NCBI GenBank assembly: GCA_913020155.1
Contig: CAJWBA010000001.1
Coordinates: 62,001 to 126,000 of the forward strand
DNA from: an uncultured Flavobacteriales bacterium
GTDB taxonomy: Bacteria > Bacteroidota > Bacteroidia > Flavobacteriales > Flavobacteriaceae
DNA: 64,000 nt
Reading direction: 5' to 3'
Part shown: positions 54,327 to 62,338 of the stretch, one piece after another
Layout: each line of letters begins with the position of its first letter
Numbering within the stretch: the stretch's first letter is position 1
Program-made: the position numbers and the translations under genes
Notes under the pieces: model-generated
Seen by the model: only the letters and a program-made list of their open reading frames with translations
The model's database searches: none
What the model was told of the DNA's origin: nothing

Positions 54327-55177
54327 AGTGAGGGGTTTAAAAGGTTGTCATTTTGAATAGAAATCGTATTGATTTCATCTGATGTTTCCCTTGAGATTGT
54401 TTTGGTCAAAGCACTCAAATTCGTTCTTAATTGACCCAACGAATCTACACCAATCAAAACGTTATCAATAAAATCCATAGATAACGCATAACTAATTGCT
54501 AATTCTTCCATTGTTAATGATTCAGACTCTGCAATTTTTTTTAACTTTTCGAGGGGTTCTCTAAGAAGTTCCAAATAAGGTGGTAATTTATTAGTGTCTT
54601 TAAAAAAAAGTCCCTGCAAAAAAACAGAACGTGTATCTATTATTTTTCCTTTAGATTTAATATCTGCATATCTTTCTCCTCTCTTCAGCTCATTGTCTAA
54701 AAGATTAAAAGGGGTTTGTATTCTATCAATGACGAGATCTGAACTAATCACACCGACTTCTTCATTAGTATAAACAGAGACTCCTAGTTTATTGAAGAAT
54801 TTCCCTTTATTTTTTTGGCAAAATAATGGGAGTTGAGATTTGAATTTTTCATATAACCCAAAGGAATGCAGCATCAATACTTCTACTTTATCAACTTTCA
54901 ATTTTTGGAGGCTTTCATGAAGTTGTTTTTCCAGTGAAATCTTTGAAGAATTCACTTTAGTTATGATCTCAAACTTTTTATTAGGATTAGAAACTAAATA
55001 ATCTCCAATAATTTCTTCTGAATCTCCATAACCAGAAGCAGTGTCTAAAGTCATAATACCTTTGGAATAAGCAAAATCTAAAATAGGATGAACTTCTTGA
55101 ATGGGTGTTTTCCCACGAGTATTATTGATCCCATAGTTTGAGCCAAACTGTACAGTTCCAAGAATGATGTTAGACAT
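54320..55177 (-). CDS. Aldo/keto reductase in the pse operon
   Basis: NAD(P)H-dependent (alpha/beta)8-barrel reductase of 285 residues. The catalytic set is readable: TLDTASGYGDSEEIIG (Asp and Tyr), IITKV (Lys), LMLHSFG (His). GTVQFGSNYGINNTRG at the start is typical of the branch found with SpsF-like genes in glycosylation islands. It could reduce a keto-sugar or a side-chain carbonyl. It overlaps pseC by 8 bases and the spsF-like gene by 7. Confidence 0.87.
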   Translation of the reverse strand: MSNIILGTVQFGSNYGINNTRGKTPIQEVHPILDFAYSKGIMTLDTASGYGDSEEIIGDYLVSNPNKKFEIITKVNSSKISLEKQLHESLQKLKVDKVEVLMLHSFGLYEKFKSQLPLFCQKNKGKFFNKLGVSVYTNEEVGVISSDLVIDRIQTPFNLLDNELKRGERYADIKSKGKIIDTRSVFLQGLFFKDTNKLPPYLELLREPLEKLKKIAESESLTMEELAISYALSMDFIDNVLIGVDSLGQLRTNLSALTKTISRETSDEINTISIQNDNLLNPSLW

Positions 55178-56330
55178 GATTTTGCTTGTAAAATTGGACG
55201 ATAGTTTCGATTACGTAGTCTTGGTCGTTACTTGAAAGTGAAGGATACATTGGGATACTTATACAACGCTTATAATATTTTTCTGCATGTTTAAAAACTT
55301 GCTCGCCATATAGCTCAACATAATAAGGCTGTTTATGAACTGGGATATAATGAATCTGAGCACTAATACCATTTCCTTTTAGATAGTCATAAAGGGCTTT
55401 ACGTTCGTCCACCTGAATCACAAACAAATGAAAAGCATGGCCCTGATGAAGACTACTTTTGGGAATTGTAACGGGAAGGCCTGAAAATGCTTCTATATAT
55501 TTTTTAGCTATTTCTCTTCTAATTTTCAACCCTTCCTCTGCGCGATCTAATTGAGATATTCCCAGAGCACAAAGTAAGTCGGGCATTCTGTAATTATACC
55601 CCAAACTTTGGATTTCATAATACCAACCTCCATCATTTTTAGTTAATTCATTTGGATCCTTTGTGATTCCATGAGAACGCAATAAAAGTAACTTTTCGTA
55701 AATATATTGATCATTGGTGGTTATCATTCCTCCTTCTCCACAAGCAATATGTTTAACAGGGTGAAACGAAAAGATAGCCGCATCTGCAAAACTACCTCCT
55801 CCACATTTTTGAACTCCATTGTTACTATCTCTAAAAAAGCCTCCTGGCGCATGGCAAGAATCTTCTAATATCCACAAGCCATATTTATCCGCTAATTTTC
55901 TGAAAGACTCCATATCAACCGCATAACCCGCGAAATCAACAGGAATTATTCCTTGATAAGTACCTCTTGGAGCTGACTCCAATTTTTCTCTAACTTTGGA
56001 AATATCTAAACATAGTGTATCTGGATTAATATCACAAAGTTCAACTTCTCCCCCACAGTAACGAATACAATTTGCAGATGCAGCAAATGTTATGGGTGAA
56101 GTAATAACTTTACTTTTTTGATTTACTCCCAGTGCTAATGCTGAAAGATGAAGCGCAGCTGTACCATTTGAAACTGCAACTGCATAATTGGAACCTACAT
56201 ATTGAGCAAATTTTTCCTCAAACTCCTTTACCCTGGGTCCTTGAGTCAAAAAATCCTCTTGCAACACAGAAACAACAGCCTCAATGTCCTGTTCTGATAT
56301 ATGCTGTTTTCCGTAGGGTATTGGTTTCAT
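55170..56330 (-). CDS. pseC: UDP-4-amino-4,6-dideoxy-N-acetyl-altrosamine transaminase
   Basis: PLP aminotransferase of the DegT family, 386 residues, second step of pseudaminic acid synthesis. MKPIPYGKQHISEQDIEAVV, SNGTAALHLSALALGV, ITFAASANCIRYCGGEVELCDI and the PLP Lys in SFHPVKHIACGEGG (near 192) match PseC. It shares one base with the pseB stop and overlaps the aldo/keto reductase gene by 8. PseC rather than PglE is favoured by FAASANCIRYCGG and by the adjacent pseB. Confidence 0.94.
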   Translation of the reverse strand: MKPIPYGKQHISEQDIEAVVSVLQEDFLTQGPRVKEFEEKFAQYVGSNYAVAVSNGTAALHLSALALGVNQKSKVITSPITFAASANCIRYCGGEVELCDINPDTLCLDISKVREKLESAPRGTYQGIIPVDFAGYAVDMESFRKLADKYGLWILEDSCHAPGGFFRDSNNGVQKCGGGSFADAAIFSFHPVKHIACGEGGMITTNDQYIYEKLLLLRSHGITKDPNELTKNDGGWYYEIQSLGYNYRMPDLLCALGISQLDRAEEGLKIRREIAKKYIEAFSGLPVTIPKSSLHQGHAFHLFVIQVDERKALYDYLKGNGISAQIHYIPVHKQPYYVELYGEQVFKHAEKYYKRCISIPMYPSLSSNDQDYVIETIVQFYKQNHV

Positions 56331-57343
56331 TAGATCAATTTAAAATTAGGATCAACATTTCTTTTAATTAAAGATCTAAGTGAAGGAACTGATAACCATT
56401 CCGTATTGTCTGCAGAATTGTATGAAAAATTATCTTCTACCTTTTGTGCTGAAAAATGAGCAATAAATTCATTCAAATTAAATATTGGATGCTGTGGGAG
56501 TATTACAAAATATTTCCCTAAATCATATGAAGTAAAGGAATCTGATTTTGTAAGCATCTCTTCATGAATTTTTTCACCAGGTCGAATTCCAATTATTTTA
56601 TGCTCGCAATCCGGTGCTATGGCTTCAACGATATCTGTTATTTTGTATGAAGGAATTTTTGGTACAAAAATTTCCCCTCCCCAAGCATTCTCCAATGCAT
56701 GCAAAACCATATCTACACCTTCGGCTAAAGAGATATTGAAACGAGTCATTTTAGGGTCTGTAATAGGCAATATTCCTGAATTTCTTTTATCCAAGAAAAA
56801 TGGAATTACAGATCCATTGGATCCCATTACGTTCCCGTAGCGTACTACAGAAAAATTGATGTTCTTTCCCCCGCGGATATTATTTGCTGCAATAAAAAGT
56901 TTGTCAGATGTCAGTTTTGAAGCTCCATAAAGATTAATAGGTGCCGCTGCTTTATCTGTTGATAAGGCTACCACTTTTTGAACACTAGTCTCCAAACATG
57001 CATTGATTAGGTTATCTGCTCCCAAAACATTTGTTTTAATACACTCCATAGGATTGTATTCTGCAATATGAACGTGCTTCATAGCTGCAGTGTGGATGAC
57101 GTAGTCGATTCCATTTAAGGCGCGTAAAACCCTTTTAAAATCCCTTATATCTCCTATAAAATAACGTAACATTTTATATTTGGAATCTGGAAATTCTTGA
57201 GCCATCTGAAATTGCTTTTGCTCGTCTCTAGAAAAAATAACAACCCTTTTTACGGATGGGTGTTTTTTAAGAATACGACGAACTAACTCTTTCCCTAAAG
57301 ATCCTGTACCCCCTGTAATTAAAATTGATTTATTTTCTAGCAT
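56330..57343 (-). CDS. pseB: UDP-GlcNAc 4,6-dehydratase (inverting), PseB
   Basis: Soluble SDR of 337 residues that dehydrates and C5-epimerises UDP-GlcNAc, opening the pseudaminic acid pathway. It has MLENKSILITGGTGSLGKELVRRI, AAMKHVHIAEYNPME, LSTDKAAAPINLYGASKL with Tyr-x3-Lys intact (in contrast to the Met form of the pglF homologue here), and RYGNVMGSNGSVIPFF. It is first in a chain of overlapping genes through WbqC. No clear promoter is seen in the 38 bases before it. Confidence 0.94.
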   Translation of the reverse strand: MLENKSILITGGTGSLGKELVRRILKKHPSVKRVVIFSRDEQKQFQMAQEFPDSKYKMLRYFIGDIRDFKRVLRALNGIDYVIHTAAMKHVHIAEYNPMECIKTNVLGADNLINACLETSVQKVVALSTDKAAAPINLYGASKLTSDKLFIAANNIRGGKNINFSVVRYGNVMGSNGSVIPFFLDKRNSGILPITDPKMTRFNISLAEGVDMVLHALENAWGGEIFVPKIPSYKITDIVEAIAPDCEHKIIGIRPGEKIHEEMLTKSDSFTSYDLGKYFVILPQHPIFNLNEFIAHFSAQKVEDNFSYNSADNTEWLSVPSLRSLIKRNVDPNFKLI

Positions 57344-57381
57344 ATTTTATAATTAACGATTGATTTTTTGTCAATGAATAT

Positions 57382-59121
57382 TCACTTGTTTTTTTCAAGG
57401 TTTAATTTGCCTTGTTCCAGTTTATAAATCTGTTCACAATTTTTCAGAGTAATCATTCTGTGAGTAACAATAATAATAGTTTTCTTTCCTTTGAGTAGAT
57501 CTACTGAAGACATAATTTCATGTTCAGTTTCTGTATCCAAGGCGCTAGTAGCTTCATCTAAAACCAAGACTTCAGGTTTTTTGTACAAAGCTCGTGCTAT
57601 CCCAATTCGCTGTTGTTGTCCTCCTGAAAGTTGAACCCCGCGCTCGCCTGCCTCGGTGTAATAACCGTTTGGTAAAGATTCTATTAAATCTGTCAATTGA
57701 GCTTGGTCTAAAACTTTATCTACTAAATCATAGTCTATTTTTTCTTTTTCAATTCCAAAAGCAATGTTCGAAACTATACTATCGTCCGCTAAAAAAACAT
57801 CTTGAGAAACATATCCTATTGAATTTTGCCACTTCCTTAAATTATTTTTTTGTATTTCGATATTATCTACTAAAACTCCTCCTAAATCTGGTTTTAGTAA
57901 ACCAACCAGAATATTTATTAAAGTACTCTTACCAGCACCAGAGGACCCTATTATTCCTATAGTTGAACCAACTTTAATATCCAGATTAACATTTTTTAAT
58001 ATTTCATTTTTTGTTTCTTTAAACATGAAACATAGGTTATCAAATGAAATTTTTTCTTTAGGTATTATTTGATTTATTTCGTCAATTAAATAACTTTCCT
58101 TCAATGAATTATCGGTTGACATAAACTCTGTGTAGATAAGATCAATACTTGCTTTATAAAATTTAATGTTTTGTAATGAAGAAAGTATTCTGTTGATTGA
58201 AGGAAGAATTCTAAAAGTAGCGGCTACAAAAACACCCAGGGTTACAATTACGTTTTCAATATTTCTATTTTGAATAACCATAATGAAAATAAATCCAACT
58301 AAAGAAAATACAGATAATAACTCCAAATAATACCTTGGAACTTGCCTTAAAGTCAAATTTTTTGTGCTAATCGAAGCCTTGATCGAGTTGTTTTCTTCTA
58401 TTTTAGAAAAAAAATAAGATTGTCGACCTGCAAGAATTACTTCCTTAATGCCAGAAAATCCCTCCAATACAATTTTAGATATGTTAGAATCAATTTGCTC
58501 CCTAACACTGCCCCATTTGCTTATTTTTTTTTTGGTGAAATTATAAAATAATAGAGATACAACTCCAAAGAAAATCAGTACAACTAGAGTTCCAAAAGGT
58601 TCAATCAGAAATAGTGTTAAGACAACAGACAAAGCCAAAGTTACCTCCGTAATTAATAGAATCGTAGAAACCAGAAAATTAGTGAAATAAGTAATTTCAA
58701 CTTGAAAGTTTTTGATTAAATCAGAACTGTTTCGTTTCAAATGAAAAGTGTAAGACTGAAAGAGATAGTTTTTAAATAATCTGTTTGAAAGTTCTGCTGA
58801 CAATCTGGAAATAAACCTATTTTGATAATGGCTTAAGTAAAGTAAATAGGCTGATTTAATCGTGTAAATAAACAAGAGTGTAATCAATGCTGTACCTACA
58901 ATTTGATCAGGCTCTATGATATCAAAAAAATAAAAAATATCTTTAATTATTTGGTTTTCAAATAATATTTCGGGATTTAAAACAGCCGTGAGTATTGGCA
59001 AAAGAACACCGATCCCCATAATCTCGAAAACCATTCCAATAAGAAGTAAAAAAAATAAAACAAATGCTTTACTTTTTTCTTTTTTTGAAATTAATTTATT
59101 GATTTTTTGATGCGCTTTCAT
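57382..59121 (-). CDS. ABC transporter, PglK-like lipid-linked oligosaccharide flippase
   Basis: A 579-residue half-transporter with fused membrane and ATPase domains, acting as a homodimer. Six membrane segments lie in residues 20-330. The ATPase has Walker A (GSSGAGKST near 398), signature LSGGQQQR, Walker B VLVLDEATSALD and the H loop VTHRMI. In a pgl-type locus without a Wzx flippase it is the probable lipid-linked glycan flippase (PglK/WlaB), though an exporter of something else is possible. It lies 38 bases before pseB. Confidence 0.88.
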   Translation of the reverse strand: MKAHQKINKLISKKEKSKAFVLFFLLLIGMVFEIMGIGVLLPILTAVLNPEILFENQIIKDIFYFFDIIEPDQIVGTALITLLFIYTIKSAYLLYLSHYQNRFISRLSAELSNRLFKNYLFQSYTFHLKRNSSDLIKNFQVEITYFTNFLVSTILLITEVTLALSVVLTLFLIEPFGTLVVLIFFGVVSLLFYNFTKKKISKWGSVREQIDSNISKIVLEGFSGIKEVILAGRQSYFFSKIEENNSIKASISTKNLTLRQVPRYYLELLSVFSLVGFIFIMVIQNRNIENVIVTLGVFVAATFRILPSINRILSSLQNIKFYKASIDLIYTEFMSTDNSLKESYLIDEINQIIPKEKISFDNLCFMFKETKNEILKNVNLDIKVGSTIGIIGSSGAGKSTLINILVGLLKPDLGGVLVDNIEIQKNNLRKWQNSIGYVSQDVFLADDSIVSNIAFGIEKEKIDYDLVDKVLDQAQLTDLIESLPNGYYTEAGERGVQLSGGQQQRIGIARALYKKPEVLVLDEATSALDTETEHEIMSSVDLLKGKKTIIIVTHRMITLKNCEQIYKLEQGKLNLEKNK

Positions 59122-59159
59122 CGTATTTAATATGTGTTACATCTTATTTCTTCTTAAGT

Positions 59160-59184
59160 AATATCTAATTACCTAGTAGATATT
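59160..59184. promoter_or_regulatory. Inverted repeat upstream of the ABC transporter gene
   Basis: AATATCTA (59160-59167) and TAGATATT (59177-59184) are perfect 8-base arms separated by 9 bases, in the 134-base gap between the regulator and the ABC gene. No exact TAnnTTTG box is seen nearby. It could be an operator or a weak hairpin. Confidence 0.35.
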
Positions 59185-59255
59185 GTTTTTTAAATTCTTT
59201 CATAATCACAACCATAATTGAGTTCTACGAATAGCTCTAACCAATAACACAAATA

Positions 59256-59768
59256 TTATCTGCTTTCATACAATATAATACTATCTTGATTAGGGTTGTA
59301 TTTTGTTGCTAAATAAAAACTGACTTTGCGTTCTATTACGCTTTCTATTTTTTCTTCAAGAGCTTGAATGTACTCTGTATTTAATTTACTCCCTATCAAC
59401 ATCACTTCAATATTCCCCGAGTCTAAGCCTTTTGCATAATCACCAACCAAAAGAATTTGATTGACAGGACCCATACGCTCCAAAACTCGTTCTATAATTT
59501 CTTCAAGTCCCAAATGTTTATAAACAACTTTTTGAAGGATTTCAAACAAGGGATGATTCGTGTTGGCTTTATAAGCAACCTTATTTTGATCTTTAAATTT
59601 TTCTAGATAACCAGCCTCTGAAAGATGATTCAGCTCTTTACGAATGGAATTTGAAGACTCCTTGAATTCTGAAGCTAATCCATTCAAATACCCGCTATTC
59701 GCTTGATTAATAAAAAATTTTATCAGCAAGCGAAGGCGGGTTTTGGATGTAATCAGTTTATTAAGCAC
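59256..59768 (-). CDS. Winged-helix regulator with pseudo-nucleotidyltransferase domain
   Basis: A 170-residue protein starting at GTG (LNKLITSKTRLRLLIKFF). Residues 1-70 form a winged helix (LASEFKESSNSIRKELNHLSE is the helix-turn-helix, AYKANTNHPLFE the wing end). Residues 100-165 resemble a minimal nucleotidyltransferase fold (ILLVGDYAKGLDSGNIEVMLIG), but the catalytic GS...DxD reads GD...NIE, so activity is unlikely. Such proteins are widespread in Bacteroidota glycan loci. It probably regulates this locus and itself through a palindrome on its promoter. Confidence 0.85.
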   Translation of the reverse strand: MLNKLITSKTRLRLLIKFFINQANSGYLNGLASEFKESSNSIRKELNHLSEAGYLEKFKDQNKVAYKANTNHPLFEILQKVVYKHLGLEEIIERVLERMGPVNQILLVGDYAKGLDSGNIEVMLIGSKLNTEYIQALEEKIESVIERKVSFYLATKYNPNQDSIILYESR

Positions 59769-59784
59769 TATAAATGTATTAATC

Positions 59785-59803
59785 TAAGTACCAAAAGTAC
59801 TTA
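59785..59803. promoter_or_regulatory. Palindrome over the regulator promoter, candidate operator
   Basis: TAAGTAC-CAAAA-GTACTTA is a perfect inverted repeat with 7-base arms. Its minus-strand centre contains the -7 box TACTTTTG. A dimeric winged-helix protein bound here would block RNA polymerase. Confidence 0.55.
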
Positions 59804-59822
59804 AAATAAATGTATAATGCAA
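59792..59822 (-). promoter_or_regulatory. Promoter of the winged-helix regulator gene
   Basis: On the minus strand, TTG (59822-59820), a 20-base spacer, then TACTTTTG (59799-59792), giving a leader of about 17 bases before the GTG at 59768. Confidence 0.6.
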
Positions 59823-59823
59823 C

Positions 59824-62145
59824 TTAGTTTCTGCAATATTTTTGAAATTCTTGTTGATACATCCGTTTAGGATACGTATTCATTAGCCTTAAGAAAACTT
59901 CGCAGGCCTCTGGAGCTTTCCCAATTTTATTCAATGACAGTCCCTTGTATCGAAGTGCTTTTTCTTTTAAAGCTGTTTTACGAGAACTTTGCGTAATATC
60001 AAAATAACGAATTGCTTCTTCAAACTGATTGTTTTGATATAGAGCTAGTCCGCTGTTGAGTGCGTAAGTGTATTCGAGTGGATCTAAATCAAAAGCTTGT
60101 TTAAACTGTCCAGAAGCAACTTCAAAATTTGAAGCATTGTAAGATTCTGTGCCACTTTTGTATGACTGTTCTGCTTGAACTACACGTTGTTGACCATAGG
60201 TAAGTATTCTGTATAGATTGAAGATATCCTTATCTTGTGGATAAAGCTTAAACGCCTCTGAAGCTTTATCCATTACAAAAGGATCTCCCAAAGAAGAAAC
60301 TTGAGCTAAAGCGCGCAGGTATATTACCCATATTATAGCGGTATTCCCAGCAATAGATCGAACATGTTCAAAAGCTGCATTTATACCTTCTCTTTCTCTT
60401 TTAGCGGTCAATGCATTCATATAAACATTGTAATGTGGCATATTATTGGGGAGATTGAAAAAGGCCAATTTTGAATAATGATAAGCACTATCAATCTTTT
60501 GTTCTTGAAAAAAGAATTGTGCTCTTAAATTCTCTCCAAAATAAATTTGTGGATTGTCTTTTGAGCCAAGTTTTGCATATTCATGTGCTTTTTCTTTCAG
60601 ATTATTGAGATAAAAATAACGAGCCTTCATCGCTTTAATAGGCATAGCTGTTTCTGTTAAATTTGGAAAATCGTCCTCTATTTCTTCAAGCTGGCTTATA
60701 GATAAATTAAATTTCCCTGAATTGAATTCATATAATAAAATTCCTTGCTGTTTCAGTGACTGAAAAGACAAAAAATGTATCACCAAACCTGGAATAAGCA
60801 ATAATAAGGATAAACCAAATATAAGTTTAGAAGTATTCTTTTTTATGGATTTAATATCTTTTTTGGAAAATCGATTAAGATAAATAGACAACAAGAGCCC
60901 CATGTACAAGGCTAATGAAGATTGCATTAATGGGCGAGCTACTGGAAAATTCAATCCCGCATCTATTCCATATATAATAAAAGGTAAAACCAGCAAAAAC
61001 AAAGAAAAATCAGTGTTTCCATCTTCTTTGCGCTGTACATAAAGTAGACGGAAAAGATAAAAAGTCAATATCAAAAATAGACTTAGATAAGCGACACCCC
61101 CTAAAATACCAACTTCAGCAAATACATGAATAAAATCATTGTGAGCATGGTAGGGCACTGTGTAGCCTTTAACATGTTCTTTACCGTAGGAGATCGAAGC
61201 AATTTTCCAATTCCCAAGACCTGAAGCGGTGATGGGGTTATCAGTGACATAGTCGAATGCATCTCCCCAATATTGAAAACGCCCATTTGAAGATTGTTCT
61301 GTAAACTCAATATCACCCAATTGACTTCCAATGTTACTCTTTTGTTGAGAATTAGTAAAGGCTATATTAACTAGAATAGCCAACAAGTAGGGAGTAAGGG
61401 TTAGACCAATATTTGCTAGGTTTTTTCTTCTGTCATTTTTATTGTTGACTAAAGTAAAAGACAAGAAGATTATAAAAATGAAAAATACTATGGAAGAACT
61501 TAAAATTGCTGATCGAGCATAAAGTATGGAAACCGCAAAAGCTGCTAAAAATAACATGATGAATAAAATTGCTTTTACTAGTTTTCTGGAAGCTGTGATT
61601 AAAGAATACAATACAAACGGAATTTTAAAAGCAATTGAGGCTGAAGTAATATTCTTATTTCCAGCTACTCCTTTTAAATTCATTGAAACAAAATCAGGAG
61701 ATTTTAATTCCGTAAAAAAATCACTGTAAAAAGAGGACAATTCAAAGAGCAAAAACCCAAGGAAAATACGATTAATAATTTGTACTTTATTTTCTAGATT
61801 ATGAAGTAAGAGAAAACAAAAAAACACTGCAAAAAATGTATTTCCTACTCTTGGGATATTAAGCAAGGTTTCGGTAGAATTAATCGCATAAAAATAAGAT
61901 AATCCCGACCATATAAAATAGAACAGATATACATATATATAACCCGATTTTAACAGCTTAGTTAGACCCTTGTTGACAAATGAATTCGTGTTAAAAAGGA
62001 AAAACAAACATGTTAGAATATTTATCGACCCCAAATAAACCCATTGCGGTGCCAAAATATCAATAGCTCCATTGTTACCTAAAGAACCTGTAATGATATA
62101 AAGAATAAGTAGGATGTAATTAGGTAAATTTTGATTTAAATTCAT
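59824..62145 (-). CDS. O-antigen ligase/PglL-like membrane protein with TPR domain
   Basis: A 773-residue Wzy_C-family protein. About ten to twelve membrane helices fill residues 10-455. The large periplasmic loop carries YHAHNDFIHVFAEVGILGG near 330, the ligase motif with the functional His. Residues 490-770 form tetratricopeptide repeats (TYALNSGLALYQNNQFEEAIRYFD, ALRYKGLSLNKIGKAPEACEVF). It should transfer finished lipid-linked glycan either to lipid A core or to proteins. The TPR fusion is common in Bacteroidota. Polymerase (Wzy) function is an alternative. Confidence 0.87.
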   Translation of the reverse strand: MNLNQNLPNYILLILYIITGSLGNNGAIDILAPQWVYLGSINILTCLFFLFNTNSFVNKGLTKLLKSGYIYVYLFYFIWSGLSYFYAINSTETLLNIPRVGNTFFAVFFCFLLLHNLENKVQIINRIFLGFLLFELSSFYSDFFTELKSPDFVSMNLKGVAGNKNITSASIAFKIPFVLYSLITASRKLVKAILFIMLFLAAFAVSILYARSAILSSSIVFFIFIIFLSFTLVNNKNDRRKNLANIGLTLTPYLLAILVNIAFTNSQQKSNIGSQLGDIEFTEQSSNGRFQYWGDAFDYVTDNPITASGLGNWKIASISYGKEHVKGYTVPYHAHNDFIHVFAEVGILGGVAYLSLFLILTFYLFRLLYVQRKEDGNTDFSLFLLVLPFIIYGIDAGLNFPVARPLMQSSLALYMGLLLSIYLNRFSKKDIKSIKKNTSKLIFGLSLLLLIPGLVIHFLSFQSLKQQGILLYEFNSGKFNLSISQLEEIEDDFPNLTETAMPIKAMKARYFYLNNLKEKAHEYAKLGSKDNPQIYFGENLRAQFFFQEQKIDSAYHYSKLAFFNLPNNMPHYNVYMNALTAKREREGINAAFEHVRSIAGNTAIIWVIYLRALAQVSSLGDPFVMDKASEAFKLYPQDKDIFNLYRILTYGQQRVVQAEQSYKSGTESYNASNFEVASGQFKQAFDLDPLEYTYALNSGLALYQNNQFEEAIRYFDITQSSRKTALKEKALRYKGLSLNKIGKAPEACEVFLRLMNTYPKRMYQQEFQKYCRN

Positions 62146-62159
62146 TCTATAAATTTTCT

Positions 62160-62167
62160 CAAAGATA
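62160..62167 (-). promoter_or_regulatory. Putative -7 box for the ligase gene
   Basis: Minus-strand TATCTTTG lies 14 bases before the ligase ATG at 62145. No TTG -33 is seen; instead an inverted repeat covers that region. Confidence 0.4.
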
Positions 62168-62185
62168 ACAAAAAAATAAGCTGTC

Positions 62186-62207
62186 TATTAACGAACCTTT
62201 GTTAATA
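62186..62207. promoter_or_regulatory. Inverted repeat in the -33 region of the ligase promoter
   Basis: TATTAAC (62186-62192) and GTTAATA (62201-62207) are perfect 7-base arms around 8 bases. CGAAC/GTTCG arms (62192-62196 and 62213-62217) overlap it. It may be an activator or repressor site; the rest of the 193-base gap shows nothing else. Confidence 0.4.
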
Positions 62208-62338
62208 AGATTGTTCGGTTTTTATAAATTAAAAAATCTGGTTTTTTTGATATTGCTTGTTGATTAAAACAATTCAAATATTTCTAACTATTTACATTGA
62301 AACTAGGTTTTACGTACTAACTTAATTCATAATTAAAA

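Noticed and set aside
48099-57343. Legionaminic acid or sialic acid pathway instead of a pseudaminic-type pathway
   Set aside because: PseB with Tyr-x3-Lys, PseC-type sequence, PseI-type SAF end and a PseG-like hydrolase fit Pse better; no LegF/LegG/GlmU-like GDP-sugar enzyme or NeuC is seen next to them.
28653-62145. UpxY/NusG-like antiterminator expected for Bacteroides capsule loci
   Set aside because: None is encoded in the window; the only regulator is the winged-helix protein at 59256-59768.
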